A DNA stretch of 64,000 nt from Arthrobotrys musiformis (Eukaryota; Ascomycota; Orbiliomycetes; Orbiliales; Orbiliaceae): positions 150,838 to 214,837 of the forward strand of contig JAVHJL010000014.1 in assembly GCA_036971715.1 (NCBI GenBank). The letters are read 5' to 3'. This document shows positions 12,045 through 24,475 of this stretch, in pieces (the first letter of the stretch is position 1; every line of letters begins with the position of its first letter). Below the pieces are notes generated by a model. That model saw nothing but the letters and a program-made list of their open reading frames with translations, did not search any database and was not told where the DNA came from. Both the position numbers and the translations under genes were made by a program.

Positions 12045-15000
12045 ATGAATAAAAACAATTACAATTACAATTACAATTACAATTACAATTACAATTACAA
12101 TTTGCTGAACGTTTCTTCGCCTGCTGGTTTTAAATATTATTTACTTAATAGTTCTAATTTAAGTTTTGGAAAAAATAATAATTATGTAAATAAAGATTTT
12201 ATTCGAAAATTTTCGACATCTTCTATTTATTTCGATTTATCTAATGATAATCATAAAGATATTATAAAAAATACATTTTTTAGTATTAAAAATTTTCATA
12301 TTTTTACTTTATTTAGATTTAAATTTAATTTTGAATATTATCATGAGAATATTAATATTAAATATAATGATGAATTATTAAAATATTTTGGTTCAGATTT
12401 TTTAATTGATTATTTTAAAAATTTATCAAATGAAAAATTAGATCATAAAAATATAGATAAAATTTATTTATTATTTGAATTATCTGATCCAAAGGGTACT
12501 TTATATTCTGATTTATATCATAATCACAATAAAATAATTTTCGATGAAAATGGCCAATTTCAAGATGAATTAAAAGATATTAATATAATTAGATATGTAA
12601 AAATATTAGATAAAAAAGAATTTGATAATATGATTTCTATTATTTCTAACGGATATAAAGGTGATTTGGATGAATATTTTGATTTTTTAGAGGATTTTAT
12701 AGATGATTTACTTACTAAATTGAAAAATAATAATATTAGATATAGTGATAATATTACCATAAATTTACTTATAGAAAAACAAAATAAAAATAAACTATTA
12801 AATATGAAATTAAATACAAATAATAATTTACTTGGTCAGATTAGCAAAAAATCATTTCATACATTGAGACAAATTAAATCTTATTCAACTAATACTAATG
12901 GATTAAATGATAAAGTTAATGAAAAATCAAACGATTCTTCAGGGAGTGATTTAATGAATCACAATGATAATAATCTTAATGATATGAATGTAAACAATTT
13001 AGATAATAATTCTATTAACAATTCAGATATTAATATTAATCAAGATTTAAATAGTAGTGATAACGTTAATCCACATCTCATTAATAATAATCATTCTGAG
13101 GAGTATTTATATGAAAATGATATCAATAAAAATAATGTTTTAAAGATTTTATTAAGTGAATTAACAATGAAAGGTAGTATTAAAAGAAATGTAGAATTTG
13201 ATAAAATTAAACGTAATAATATACCAAAATCTATTTTTACTATGTTTTCTTTTGATAATACATCTTTTCATAATGATATTAATATATTAATTAAGGATGG
13301 TAAATTTACTTTAGATAAATTAAATGTTAAAAAAACTGATTTAAAATATAAATTATTTTTATCTACTTTTTTCTACGATAAAGAACATTACAATATTTTT
13401 CCTAATATTTATCATTTTAGTATACGAGATAGAGTTTTTAAATCTGGTATTAAAAACATAGTTTATGTATGTTCTGGTTTTATACATAAATTTGAACAAC
13501 AACGTAAACCTGATCAGATTAGTGATGTACATGTTTATGTTTATGATATTAATTATATTTTTTCTGAAAATGATCATATTGGATTAAATATTCTTTTTAA
13601 TATGTTGGATTCAACTGTTTTTATTTTCGAAAAATTGACAGTATATGATATTGTTAATAATCTTTTTCTTAATAAGTTTAAATGGTTAGATATAAAAATA
13701 GTTACAGGAAGTGAGACGAAAAAGCATATTATATCTCCTATACAATTTAATTTATCATTATTTTTAAGAGCATTAGGTTTTGATAAAAATTTTATTAGTA
13801 TTAGTTTTAATTATATGCATAAATCATATACAAGGGTTAATCCATTAAATAAATTAGATAATCCTAGATTAAAAAGATTTTCATTATTTTATAAAAAATC
13901 ATATCATACATTAACAAATAATTGTAATAAAAATATTAATTACAATTCTTTAAATATAAATAATATAATAGAGAATCAATCTCCTTTATTACTAGATTAT
14001 ATAAAAAAATATGATATAATAGAAAAACCTATTGAAATAAAATTAAAAAATATACCTAAACATATTTCTAAATATAATTTAAAAGTTAAAAATTTAATAG
14101 ATCAAGTAGATATTAACAATGATAATATGTTAAAAGATTTACAGGAGTATTTAGAAAAATCATGAATAGATATTTTAAAAGAAAAGATAACTTCTATTAG
14201 TACAGCAAGAAATAAAAGTAATAAATTATTAGATAATAGTTATAATATTCTTTCAGATTATAGTAAAAAAGGTAATTTAAAAAGAAAATTCCCAAAAATT
14301 CATGATAAATTGCTTGATATATCTTATATTTATTTAACTTTTTGTATATTATTAACACATCATAAAAATAATAGCGAAACAAACTTAGCTTCTATTATAG
14401 GTAATGAAATTTTATGAAATATATTCTTAAATTATGAAGAATTAAATAAAAAATTTACTTTTAAAGAATTTAAATTAATATATACAAGAGATAAAGATGA
14501 TTTTCATATTATTTTAGGATTATTTTTTATTAAATTATTCACTTTAGAAGATCATGAAAATTTTTTTAAAAGAATTTTTGATTTAAAGAGTAATATGTAT
14601 TTTATTAGAATTAATGATGAAAAATATAATGAAATTTTAGAAAATATAATTATTCATCCACATAATCTACCTATGATATCACCTCCTCTTAAATGAGATG
14701 ATAATGAATATGGTGGTTACTTATCTAATCCTATTAAACAAGAAGGAATTATTACAGGATCTCAATACCATAATCATAAAATTGAAAATAAAAATATTTT
14801 ATTTAAAATTGTTAATAAATTAAATAATATTAAATTCAGAATTAATAGAAATTTATATAATTATTTAACTAATGATGGTGAATTTTTATTTAATCAAATA
14901 AAAAAGGATGAGCCAAAAAATTTTATTAATTTAGAAATTTCTATGGATGTTGCTAATGTTTATCTAAATATACCTTTTTATTTATTACATAAAGCTGATT

Positions 15001-16568
15001 GAAGAGGTCGTTTATATGTTCAATCTTCATACTTAAATTATCAAGGTGGTGATTTATCTTCAGCTTTATTAGAATTTGATATTGGGGAAAAATTAAATTA
15101 TAATGGAATTTATTATTTTAAAATATACGGAGCTAATTGTTATGGTTTAGATAAAGAAAAATTTGATGATCGTGTGAATTGAATTGATAATAATCTTGAA
15201 AATATAATAAATATGGATAAAGAATTTATATTAAAAGCTGATTCACCTTTCTTATTCACAGCCTTTTGTTTAAATTATAAAAATTTTATAAAGGATCCGA
15301 ATTATATTATTAGAATGCCTATATTTTTAGATGCAACATGTTCAGGTATACAACATTTTGCAGCATTATTAAGAAATAATAAAATAGCTGAACAAGTAAA
15401 TTTAACTGATAGTAATGAACGTAAAGATATATATTTATCTTTAGTACCTGTTTTAAATAAAGCAATAAATAATTTTGGAATTCAAAGTATAGAATATGCT
15501 AATTTAGCATTAGTAAAATTATCTAGAAAAGAGTTTAAATCATTAATTATGACTAAAACTTATAATGTTACAGTTTATGGTATGAAAGAGCAACTTAGTA
15601 ATAAATTTGATACTGTAACTGAAGATGTAATAATGAAAAATAAGTATAAAAATAATGAAGAATTTTTAGGAAAAAAAATCTTTTATATAGTTCCATCAAT
15701 AAATAAAGATAATGTAAAAATAGATAATAAAGAATTAATGAAAATAGCATATATAGTTAATAATGAAATCTTTAAACAATATCCTGCTTTAAGTAAAATT
15801 TATGAATATTTAAAATTAGTTGGTATTATTTTATCTAAATTAAAATTACCTATAAATTGATTAACACCTTCAGGATTAAATTTAACTCAATCTTATAGTA
15901 AATCTTATGTAAGTAAACTTTCTATTAGTTTATTTAATGTAAAACATACTAAAGTTATCAGAAAATGACATAAAGATATATTATCTAAATATAATCAAGT
16001 AAATGCTATAATTCCAAATATTATTCATTCTCTAGATGCATCTCATTTAATAAATGTTATTAATTGATTTATAGAAAGAAATATTAATATTTTAGGTATT
16101 CATGATTGTTTCGGTACACACCCTAATTATATGTTTGATTTAGCAAATGAAGTTAGAAATCAATTTATATTATTATATTTAAATGATAATTTTTTAAAAA
16201 AATTCCATAAAAATTTTTTAGATAATATAAAATCAAATACAGAAATACATACTGAAAATCGTAAAAAATATATTTTAATTGATAAATATTCTAATAATGA
16301 TGATGATGAATATGATATTAATAATGATGATAATATTAATGATGAATTTCTAGAAAATGATGATTTAAATGAATTTGAGGATGATGTATCAAATAGTGAT
16401 AAATTAGATGATAAAAATAAAAATTCAAAAAATATTAATATAAAAAATAAAAGTTCTAAAAATGATGTTGTATATATTAAAACTGAAAAAATATATTTAC
16501 CATCTTTACCTAGAATGGGGGTCCTAGATTTAGAGAAAATTAAAAAATCAAAATATATGATATGTTAA
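12045..16568 (+). CDS. rpo: Phage-type (single-subunit) DNA-directed RNA polymerase, mitochondrial-plasmid type
   Basis: A single 1507-residue frame once in-frame TGA codons (14163, 14415, 14694, 15000, 15180 and others) are read as Trp. The C-terminal third has the T7-family motifs in order: 'LPMISPPLKW' near residue 875, 'DWRGRLYVQSSY' at 985, motif A 'DATCSGIQHF' with the metal-binding Asp at 1096, motif B-like 'MTKTYNVTVYG' at 1169-1179, and motif C 'HDCFGTH' with the second catalytic Asp at 1354. The N-terminus begins with Asn-Tyr repeats from an AATTAC microsatellite. A very acidic Asp/Asn-rich insert follows motif C (about residues 1415-1475). Such enzymes belong to linear mitochondrial plasmids (invertrons), distinct from the nuclear-encoded mitochondrial RNAP. 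It is on the opposite strand from the host genes and its frame is uninterrupted, so it may be recent or expressed. Confidence 0.93.
12057..12102 (+). repeat. Hexanucleotide microsatellite inside rpo
   Basis: About eight tandem AATTAC-phase units encode alternating Asn and Tyr at the RNA polymerase N-terminus. The unit is a multiple of three, so length change would not shift the frame. Confidence 0.9.
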
Positions 16569-16820
16569 ACTTTAATCAAAATTTTTATATTATTATTATT
16601 AATAGAATCTATAATATTTTACTATTACACATTTTTATGTGTATTCAAAGGGCTTTATACTTTTACAATTTTTTAGTTGTAAACATTTTTATGTGTACTC
16701 AATTGACTTATGATTTCTGCAACACTTTAGAAAAACACAACTTGTGTTGATTTTTATATTTCCTTTATTTAAAATTCTCTTTGTCTAGATTAAGCGTAAT
16801 TTCTAAAAAATATATATTCT

Positions 16821-17651
16821 ATGAATAAAAAACTAATAAATGAACTAAAATATAAATCACTTTATGATGCTTATCTACATCTAATAAAACTTTTGACTCA
16901 TAAAGATATAAAACAAAAGATCATAAATAAAAATCTAACAAATAAAGAAATAATAGAATTAATCAATGAATATTATATCATTAATAATTTAAAAAAACCA
17001 AAATTATCTATTCAAAGTATTTCAAACATTAAAAATCGAAAATTAAAATTAAAATCAATAGAACGTAATGATTATACAGAAGATTTTGTATTATTTATTA
17101 AAAATAAATATAATGATTTTAATGTTGATTTATTCTTTTCAATTACAGAAAATAATCTTGTAAATAAAGATAATAATATAGTAAATAATGAAAGTATTAT
17201 AGTAAATAAACAAAGAATATCACAAAGTGTTAATAAATTAAATTATATTTATAACTATTGATTAATTATAGGTTTTATAGGACTTCTTTTAATATGATAT
17301 AATGAAGATTTATCAAAAGAATTTTTATCTTTCAATAATATTAAAGATATAGAACCTACATTAATAGAAGAATTTCCTTACGATCATGTTGATATATCCA
17401 AAGAATTAACACCAAAGAAAACTATATTACAATCAAATAAAAATATTATTATATTATTTATTTTATCTATAGCGACCGCCTTTGGTTTAGGTGCATTTAC
17501 AGGAATATTTATAATAAATCCAAAAATTATAAATGAAGCAATAATAATAGAACATCCAGGATCTGTTTCACCCGGTACTTTAAATGCAATAGGTGGACTA
17601 TTTATATCATATGCTAGAAATGAAAATGCAATTCTTGATAGTATTGATTAA
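16821..17651 (+). CDS. Unknown membrane ORF downstream of rpo (276 aa)
   Basis: Intact frame with TGA (17259, 17295) read as Trp. The first 145 residues are charged, rich in Lys, Asn and Ile. They are followed by a hydrophobic segment (about residues 147-159, 'WLIIGFIGLLLIW'), a polar loop of about 50 residues, and a second hydrophobic segment 'NIIILFILSIATAFGLGAFT' continuing into 'GIFII'. The C-terminal tail has 'SPGTLNAIGGLF'. It follows rpo by 252 nt on the same strand, so it probably belongs to the same plasmid-derived unit. No family was recognised. Confidence 0.75.
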
Positions 17652-18030
17652 ATTATTATTATTATTATTAATATTTTATTATTTAAATAAGATAGCAACT
17701 CTCTTATTGTTTATCAAATTAAATAAATATAATATAGTCATCATTATGAATGATTTTATTTGATATTATGGAGTTTTTAAATGTATTTTATATATTATTA
17801 CTGGAGGTGGGGGGAAGGGTGGAGGTGAGGTTATTGTTCAGGTATTTTCTGGTCATTAATTGTTTATGATGTAATATTTATCTAATGTATAATATCATTA
17901 TAATCCACGCTTCGCGTAGGATTTAATAATTAGAATTGTATTTAAAAAAAAATATATGATTAAAAATAAAATTTCATTTTTAAAAACACATTTAATTTTT
18001 TTTTATTTTATAACGAAGAATTTTAATAAA
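17652..18030. other. Spacer between convergent genes
   Basis: The rpo/ORF276 unit (plus) and the endonuclease ORF (minus) converge here. A small hairpin (cacgcttcgcgtag) lies at about 17907-17920 and a G-rich stretch at 17803-17830. No gene was seen. Confidence 0.5.
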
Positions 18031-19251
18031 TTATTTTCTCTTTAAATTCATACCACTTATAATTTTCTCAATCTTTTCAAATCCTTCAAATGTTAAATGT
18101 ACTTTTGATTTAACCATTGCCATAACAACACAAAAATCTTCAAAATTAAGTTTTTTAATTCCATGTAAAGAATATTTATGAAAAAATGATATAATTTTTT
18201 CATCAATATCTTCAAACTTAGTTACCCTAAATTGTGTATACTTTGTGTTATTACTTATTGTACCACAATTTAAATATTTTGAGATATTTGAAATTAATAA
18301 TCTATCTCGATTAGATTGAACAATTGAAAAGAAAAAAGATACTCGATTAATACTTTTTTCAGTTTCAGCTTTTTTAGTTCGAATATAAAATGAACCTTCT
18401 CCTGTTGTAAAACCAGCAAGTCAATTAGCATCTTTAATTTCTTGATTAGTTACTATAGGTCGAACAACAGGTATAAAATTTGGAAAATTTTTTTTCAATT
18501 TATCAGATAATCCTTTATTCATAGAAGCTTTTATATTAATTAATTTTTCTATTCCTTCTTTTGTAAGATGTTCACCTTTATTAATTAATTCAACTGCAGA
18601 TTTAAAAAGAAGAAAATCTGCTTGTTTTTGTGTAATTAGAGAATTATTATCAAAAAAAGGAATAATTATATTTGATAAATCTTCAATAGAATTTACATAA
18701 AATGTTATAGCATTATTACTTAAATCATTCTTTATTTTTCCAACTTTAAAATAAGAATGTATATTCTTAATTAAATCATGATCTTTATAATTTAGAGATA
18801 TAGAAAATGACGGATGAACTGAAAAAATTTCTCTATCTATATTATTTAATAAACGTCGAGTTGTTTTTCTTTCCCTATTGTCTTTAGTTATTGAAATAGT
18901 AAACGTACCCTCACCATCTGTGAATCCTGTTATAAATAAAGGATCAAGCGCAACCAAAGGCTGCGCCTGATCCATAGCGCGCGCTGAGCGTGCGCTCGAA
19001 TTTAAATCTAATTTGATAATATCATTATTATATATTTTAATTGGTATTAAAAGTATAAATTTAAAATCTTCGCCTACGAGCAATGAATTTAATATAATCA
19101 AATCAACGTTATAAAAAAAAATTAGAATAAAAAGTACAACCAAAGAACTGACGTTTAGAAATACCAAAGAACTAACATTTAGAAATACCAAAGAACTGAC
19201 GTTTAGAAATACCTTATTTAAGTTCCAAAACTTAAAATATGCTACATGCAC
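18031..19251 (-). CDS. LAGLIDADG homing endonuclease, double-motif, apparently free-standing
   Basis: A 406-residue frame, intact when the TGA at 18421-18423 is Trp. Two LAGLIDADG_1-type motifs are visible: 'FITGFTDGEGTFTISI' at about residue 97 and 'WLAGFTTGEGSFYIRT' at about 277, each followed by the usual '...KINLIS' and 'HLTxEGxEKI' blocks and the linker 'MNKGLSDKL'. The N-terminal 90 residues are unusual: a hydrophobic stretch containing three copies of VFLNVSSL, from a 24-nt tandem repeat. No host exon is recognisable next to it; it lies just downstream of the rns 3' end. It may be a free-standing gene or the ORF of a decayed intron. The true start could be internal, nearer the first motif. 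Confidence 0.85.
19140..19211 (-). repeat. Three 24-bp tandem repeats in the endonuclease 5' end
   Basis: Unit ccaaagaactgacgtttaga plus aata, repeated three times; units 1 and 3 are identical and unit 2 differs at two bases. It encodes the octapeptide VFLNVSSL three times, so the frame is kept. Confidence 0.9.
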
Positions 19252-19672
19252 TATAAACGCTATGTCAAATAAAAGCAGAGATTCGTTTCATTTAAAAAAC
19301 GAAGATTTAATATTTAATTTAATTTTTTTGTCTTTCATATTTTCTGATACATTTTAGTAAAATTATAGGATTAATTTAATAATGTCCCAGCGCCACTTTT
19401 TAAGTGGCGCTGGGACGCATCGCGCGTGCATTTGCACGCGCGCAACTACAACAGAATTAATAGGATTAAGAATTAGAAATTGGTTAAGTATTCATTACTA
19501 ATATATTACATAATATAATTAATTATACTCTACGCCAAAGATAATTTTTAAAAATCCTAATTTTTTAACAAATTTATACCCCCTCCAATTATAATTTTTA
19601 ACAGAAAACCAATTATAACAGAAAACTCCAATTATAACAGATAATTGGAGAGGGGGGGTGTCTTGTTAATAA
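19252..19672. repeat. Spacer with GC-rich double hairpin and short direct repeats
   Basis: A perfect stem cccagcgccac/gtggcgctggg (19386-19414) is followed at once by a second stem gcgcgtgcatttgcacgcgc (19421-19442). This double hairpin resembles the mobile double-hairpin elements known from some fungal mitochondrial genomes. Nearby, ccaattataa...acaga units are repeated (19575-19645) and can pair as ctccaatta/taattggag. Confidence 0.7.
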
Positions 19673-22055
19673 TTAATCATTCCCGTGCAACTTCCACTAC
19701 ACGAACCATATTTCGCGAGTAAGGGGCTTACTTCTCCATCGCATTGCGATAGTCAAGTCTTAAGATTTATATACTTATTGAGGCGCCCTTTTCCATAGAT
19801 ACATAAATTGTAAAATAAATATATCCTCCCCCTCTTGCAAGGGTTGATTCTTTCAAATCAGGTCCGACTATCTCTTCGTCTTCCTTTCGGCTTCGCTTCA
19901 ACTTAAATTTTATCATTTTTAAGTTTACAACTCGAGGGCTTTTACCTCTAACGTGGAACGTTTAGTCTGTTAGCTTTGTCGGGAACAGTTTAAAACTGCT
20001 CTGACGAGTTAGCACCGTCTTGTCCATTTTCTTCTCAGAAGCCCATCTTCGCATAGCGATGACGGATTGATATCTTTACAACTATTTCTTCACTATAAGG
20101 CTCTCTCTTATAATTTTGTTAGTAAAGCTTTAGGATATTGACAGTTTTGATCCATTCTTAAGCTAATAATAGGGTACCTCACTCCCTAAATAACTTAACA
20201 CTAATCAAAGCTGTGCATACGAAGAAAGATTCTCAAATGCCATAAGCCCAGTTGCTTATACTTTTTATTTGAATCCCCCAAACTTATTGCACTCACAATT
20301 TTCAGCGCCTGACGAGTGGTTAGTACCAATCTGAGATAAGATTCACCGTGCCATTGTGATACACGATTACTAGTAATTTCTTTTTCATGTAGTCGAATTT
20401 CAGACTACAATCCATTTTTTTTATTTCCTTTTTTTGTAGGATTAGCTAAAACTCACATTTTTGCATCCCTTTGTCAAGGCATATGTGGCACGTCTATAGC
20501 CCATAACATTAACTTTTTTACGATAGAAGGGCCATGATGACTTGTCTTATTCCCGGTTATCACACGCCATTTTCTTAGTGAACTAATTTATTTATTTATA
20601 AAAACAAATATTTAATACTAAACATTAAAAATATTTCTTCTTAAATTTAATATTGTACATCAAAATATTACCTTTTCCTAAATATTCCTAAATATTAAAA
20701 ACATTCCTCCGTAATGTTCCTAAATCTTTAAAATATTACTCTTCTTATTCCTAATATTAAATTTATTAAAAATATTAAACATTTAAACATTTAAAATATT
20801 TGCTTAATATATTTTTATAATAAATATTCTTATAATAAATATATTAATAATTTATATTTTTTTAAATAAACTAAGGGCTTACGCTAATTGTTGGATCTAA
20901 CCATGATCTCACGACATTAACTTAAGACAGCCGTGCAACACCTGTAGCATAGGTATATATGACTTATTTGAAATAAATTCATATGATAAAATTTATCTGT
21001 TATTTATTATCCTGTATTCCTTCTTTTTTAGAACAGGTTTAATAACTCGTTTATAAAATAATTATAATTTTTATATTTTACCAGCTATTCAAGTTATGGT
21101 AAGATTTTTCGTGGATCATCGAATTAAATAACATACTTCACTACTGGTTTCAAGAAACGGTCTAATGATTTCAGTTTCTACGTTGCCGAATTACTCTTGA
21201 GGTGGAATGCTTACATTTTCATTTATAGGCAAAAATTTTAATTCTAACCTATAGCATTCAGCGTTTTCTGCAAAGACTACTAGGGTATCTAATCCTGTTC
21301 GTGACCTAAGCCTTCGTCCCTCAACGTCAGTTTTTACTTAAAAGGTTGCCTTCGCCTTTACCAGTCCTAAAGATATCATCAAATTTCATCTCTCCATCAG
21401 TAGTACTCCCCTTCTCACATAAAACTCTAGAAATTCAGTCCCCTCGCAGGCTTGAACTTCCGTCTAGGTACCCTTTAAACCCATTAAAGATGAATAACAC
21501 TAGTCTATCATGTATTACCGCGACTGCTGGCACATGAATTTGTCAAGACACTTGAATTAGAAAATTGTCATTATCATTATTCTATTCAGAACTTTAATCC
21601 TAGGCTTTTGGCCTAAGGCTTGGACCCCTTTATACATAATTAATTACATATAATCTATCCCCCCTCAAACTAGTTAAAACTAGTAAGGCCATTCTTTCAA
21701 ATTGCTGGTTCAGCCTTTCGGCTATTGACCAATATCCCTCACTGCTGTACTATCATGCATTGAATTTTGTTCATATCCAATGTGGTCGATCGACCTTTCA
21801 GCCTCGACTACGGGATATTAGGCTAGTTGAGCAATTACCTCTCCTACTACCTACCCGAGATACAACTAATATCTTAAAGCAGATTACTCCTTTTGTTATA
21901 AGGTATTTTATCCCTCACTTTAAGGTAACCAATTCACCATTTACTCACCTGTACACCACTTTTGTAGTTAACAATTGTTGAACTACAAACGTACGATTAG
22001 CATGTGTCAGGCATTTGAATAGCGTTCATTCAGAGCCATCATCAAACTCAACTTA
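19673..22055 (-). rRNA. rns: Small-subunit mitochondrial rRNA
   Basis: Complement of 16S landmarks is visible throughout. These are the 5' end at 21999-22053 ('...gcattcagagccatcatcaaact'), the 'ctgctggcac' 530 loop near 21515-21540, 'ctactagggtatctaatcctgtt' at 21278-21300, the 900-1100 region near 20880-21180, and 'gattactagtaatt' near 20365. The 3' end reads GTAGTGGAAGTTGCACGGG on the minus strand, equivalent to bacterial GTAGGGGAACCTGCGGTTGGA. AT-rich expansions occur at 20580-20880. The region before the 3' end is about 500 nt too long and appears to hold a group I intron. Confidence 0.93.
19740..20250 (-). mobile_element. Probable group I intron near the 3' end of rns
   Basis: The penultimate-stem region of rns is about 500 nt longer than expected. 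On the minus strand it contains an R-like element AACAGACTAAACG (about 19960-19972), followed by the hairpin CGTTCCACGTTAGAGG, and an S-like element GAAGAGATAGTCGGACC (19861-19877). CAGACTA and TAGTC can form P7. No ORF is inside. The boundaries are estimates. Confidence 0.5.
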
Positions 22056-22442
22056 ATTTTTATTAAAATGTATAGATTTTTATACTTTTTTATTATATGC
22101 TTTTTATATATAACATATAACACTTATAATTAAAACATTATTATATTTTGTTAATTATATTATAATTATAATTATTAAATTTATTTTTTATTAAGTCTAA
22201 TTATTATATAATTAAAAATATTTTTATTTTATATATTAAAAACTATTATTACTATAATATTTATTAAATAAATATATTATTATATTAAATTATTATAATT
22301 TAATTCTTAAATTATGAGATAAAAAAAAAAGCCATTTATAAAGAATAAATTTATATATATGGTTTTAAAAACAATATTTAACTTGGTTATTATTTATTTA
22401 AAAAACAACAAGATATAATAAATTAATTACAAGATTAACTTT
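22056..22442. other. AT-rich spacer upstream of rns
   Basis: Almost pure A+T with no gene, immediately 5' of rns on the transcribed strand. It may include the rns promoter or processing site, but no motif was recognised. Confidence 0.5.
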
Positions 22443-23384
22443 AAAAATTATAAATATTAAAAATAGTTAAAGGATACCTTCCGCCTAATCTAAGAGTATT
22501 TTCAGGTAATAATGTTAAATGATATTCAGAGCATATACTAATCAAACAATAAAGTGGCTCATTTATACATTTAAGTTTACCTTTTTTTAATTCAAAGAAA
22601 TCATATATCACATCTATAATTTTTAGATTATTCTTTTTAATTAAATTTTGACAAAATGATTTTTAAAGATAATATAATCATTATATTTATATTATTTAAA
22701 TTTCAAGATAAATAAATATTATTAGTTAGATTTTGGTCTTCAGAACCAGCGCCTAAAGGCGCAGTATAAATATTATTAAATGAAAAACATGCTTTACTCA
22801 GATATTCTATATTTGAATCTTTTTCACTAAAATAACAATTATGTTTATACATACTATTTCGGAAATTTAGATCTAAGTTGGCTAATCTAAATTTTATACG
22901 AATTATTTTACCTCTTGTTTTTGAGTTACCTTGATTAATGTCTATATCTAAGTTATTTTTAAGATGATTTATAAATATATCTTTATCAGAAACTATAAAT
23001 ATAAAATTAGATAATAAGTTATATGATTTATCAAATTTAAAAATATTAGTTTTATTTTTATATATAAGATTAAAATCTTCTCAACTCATTAGATTTCTTT
23101 TAATTATACTTGCAATATTATTTAAATTGTTTTTATTATTTCAATATCTAAGATTTTTTTATTAAAGTAGTAATAACTTTATAATCATTAAATATTAACT
23201 CACCATAAGTAACTTGTTTTATTATTTGTAAAGGATTAGCACATACTTTATCATTTTTAAGGTCCTCATTATTTAAAGAAAGATTAGATAGGTATTTACC
23301 TAAAATATTATATTTTTGTATTATGTTACTATCTATTATGAAAAACAAATTATTAAATCTTAAATCTCTTTCATAATTAGACAT
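22443..23384 (-). pseudogene. Frameshifted unknown ORF
   Basis: Three successive minus-strand frames appear to be one broken gene. They are 23384-23148 ('...QIIKQVTYGELIFNDYKV'), 23089-about 22640 (starting 'MSWEDFNLIYKNKTNIFKF') and about 22660-22443 (ending 'ENTLRLGGRYPLTIF'). Each joins the next by a one- or two-base shift, and TGA codons are read as Trp in the middle segment. A small GC hairpin (gcgcctaaaggcgc) is embedded at about 22749-22762. The composition, rich in Lys, Asn and Ile, resembles plasmid-borne polymerase ORFs, but no polymerase motif was found. Confidence 0.45.
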
Positions 23385-24247
23385 GGTAATTATTTGTTCA
23401 AATTTAGCTAATACATAAAAAAGTAATAATCTAGTATTATAACTTATATAATTATAAATTAGAATATCCTTGTTACTTTTTTTAGAAAAGATTATCAGAT
23501 GAAAGAAATCTCTATCATATTTATTTACCAGCCATATAGCTGGTTTTTAATGCATTTATTAAATTAATATTAAATAAATAAGAGTTAACATTTCAACCAT
23601 CTATGACTAAATTATGCTCAGTATTCTAATTAAATAATTTAACTTTATCAATATTTTTACTTAAACTTTCTATTAGTATCTTATTTTATAAATCAATATT
23701 TTTTGTTCCACATTATATTTTTTTTTATTATTTCTAGAAATTACTTATTACTTTGCTTATTTATAGAATCTAAAATATAATTTATATCATCCTTATTACA
23801 TATATCAAATATATATAAAAAGTTATCTATATTACCTGACTATAAATCTAAGAGCCTCTTTCTTTTAAAAAATTTATACAATAATAATTAAATTTATTAT
23901 TCATTTTTTTAATTTTTTTATATTTATTTAAAATTCTTTATTATCAAATTTCATTTTTTTTTGTAATACAATACTAATTATTAAATATATGTAAAACAAA
24001 CATGCTTATAATGATAAACTAGATAAATATTATAACATATACAGCTTTTAGATTAATATTAAATAAGATTCAATAACAATTGTCATTCTTATTTTATACT
24101 CTAAGTATTTATATAGTAATCAACACCATAGCCGTTGATTAATTAAATTTTATTATACCTAGCTAAATAAAAGGTAAAATAAATAAGATTGTAAATACAA
24201 CGAGGGTATAATAGTATTAATAAAGTTAATATATTTTTAATATTAGA
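23385..24247. other. AT-rich spacer, no gene seen
   Basis: Only short unsupported frames. A small hairpin with the loop 'accagccatatagctggt' lies near 23529-23546. Confidence 0.45.
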
Positions 24248-24475
24248 TATCTTTATTAAAATAAAATTACTTGTCATACCCTATACCCTTTATTTTTAAA
24301 TTAATCTCAAACCTAATTAATTCATCATATTCATTATATACCATTCTCACTTCAACTCGATAAATAGTATCTGTTTCATAATCGTACATATTTTTAATAA
24401 AATATATTATTGTTACTATATTTTTATTATTCATATTAATAAATTTATTAAGCCACGTATAGTAATAAGAATGCC
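24248..24475 (-). repeat. Direct repeat, proximal copy (atp9 tail plus about 200 nt)
   Basis: Partner of 26325-26541, including the tail TTACTATACGTGGCTTAATA and an open frame beginning MNNKNIV. Confidence 0.75.

Noticed and set aside
12560..13577. Minus-strand ORFs of 66 and 72 codons
   Set aside because: Antisense to the RNA polymerase, low-complexity shadows.
19575..19645. Possible CRISPR-like short repeats
   Set aside because: Only a few imperfect A/T-rich units in an organelle genome, with no spacer pattern.
21346..21981. Two plus-strand ORFs of 63 and 73 codons
   Set aside because: Antisense to rns.
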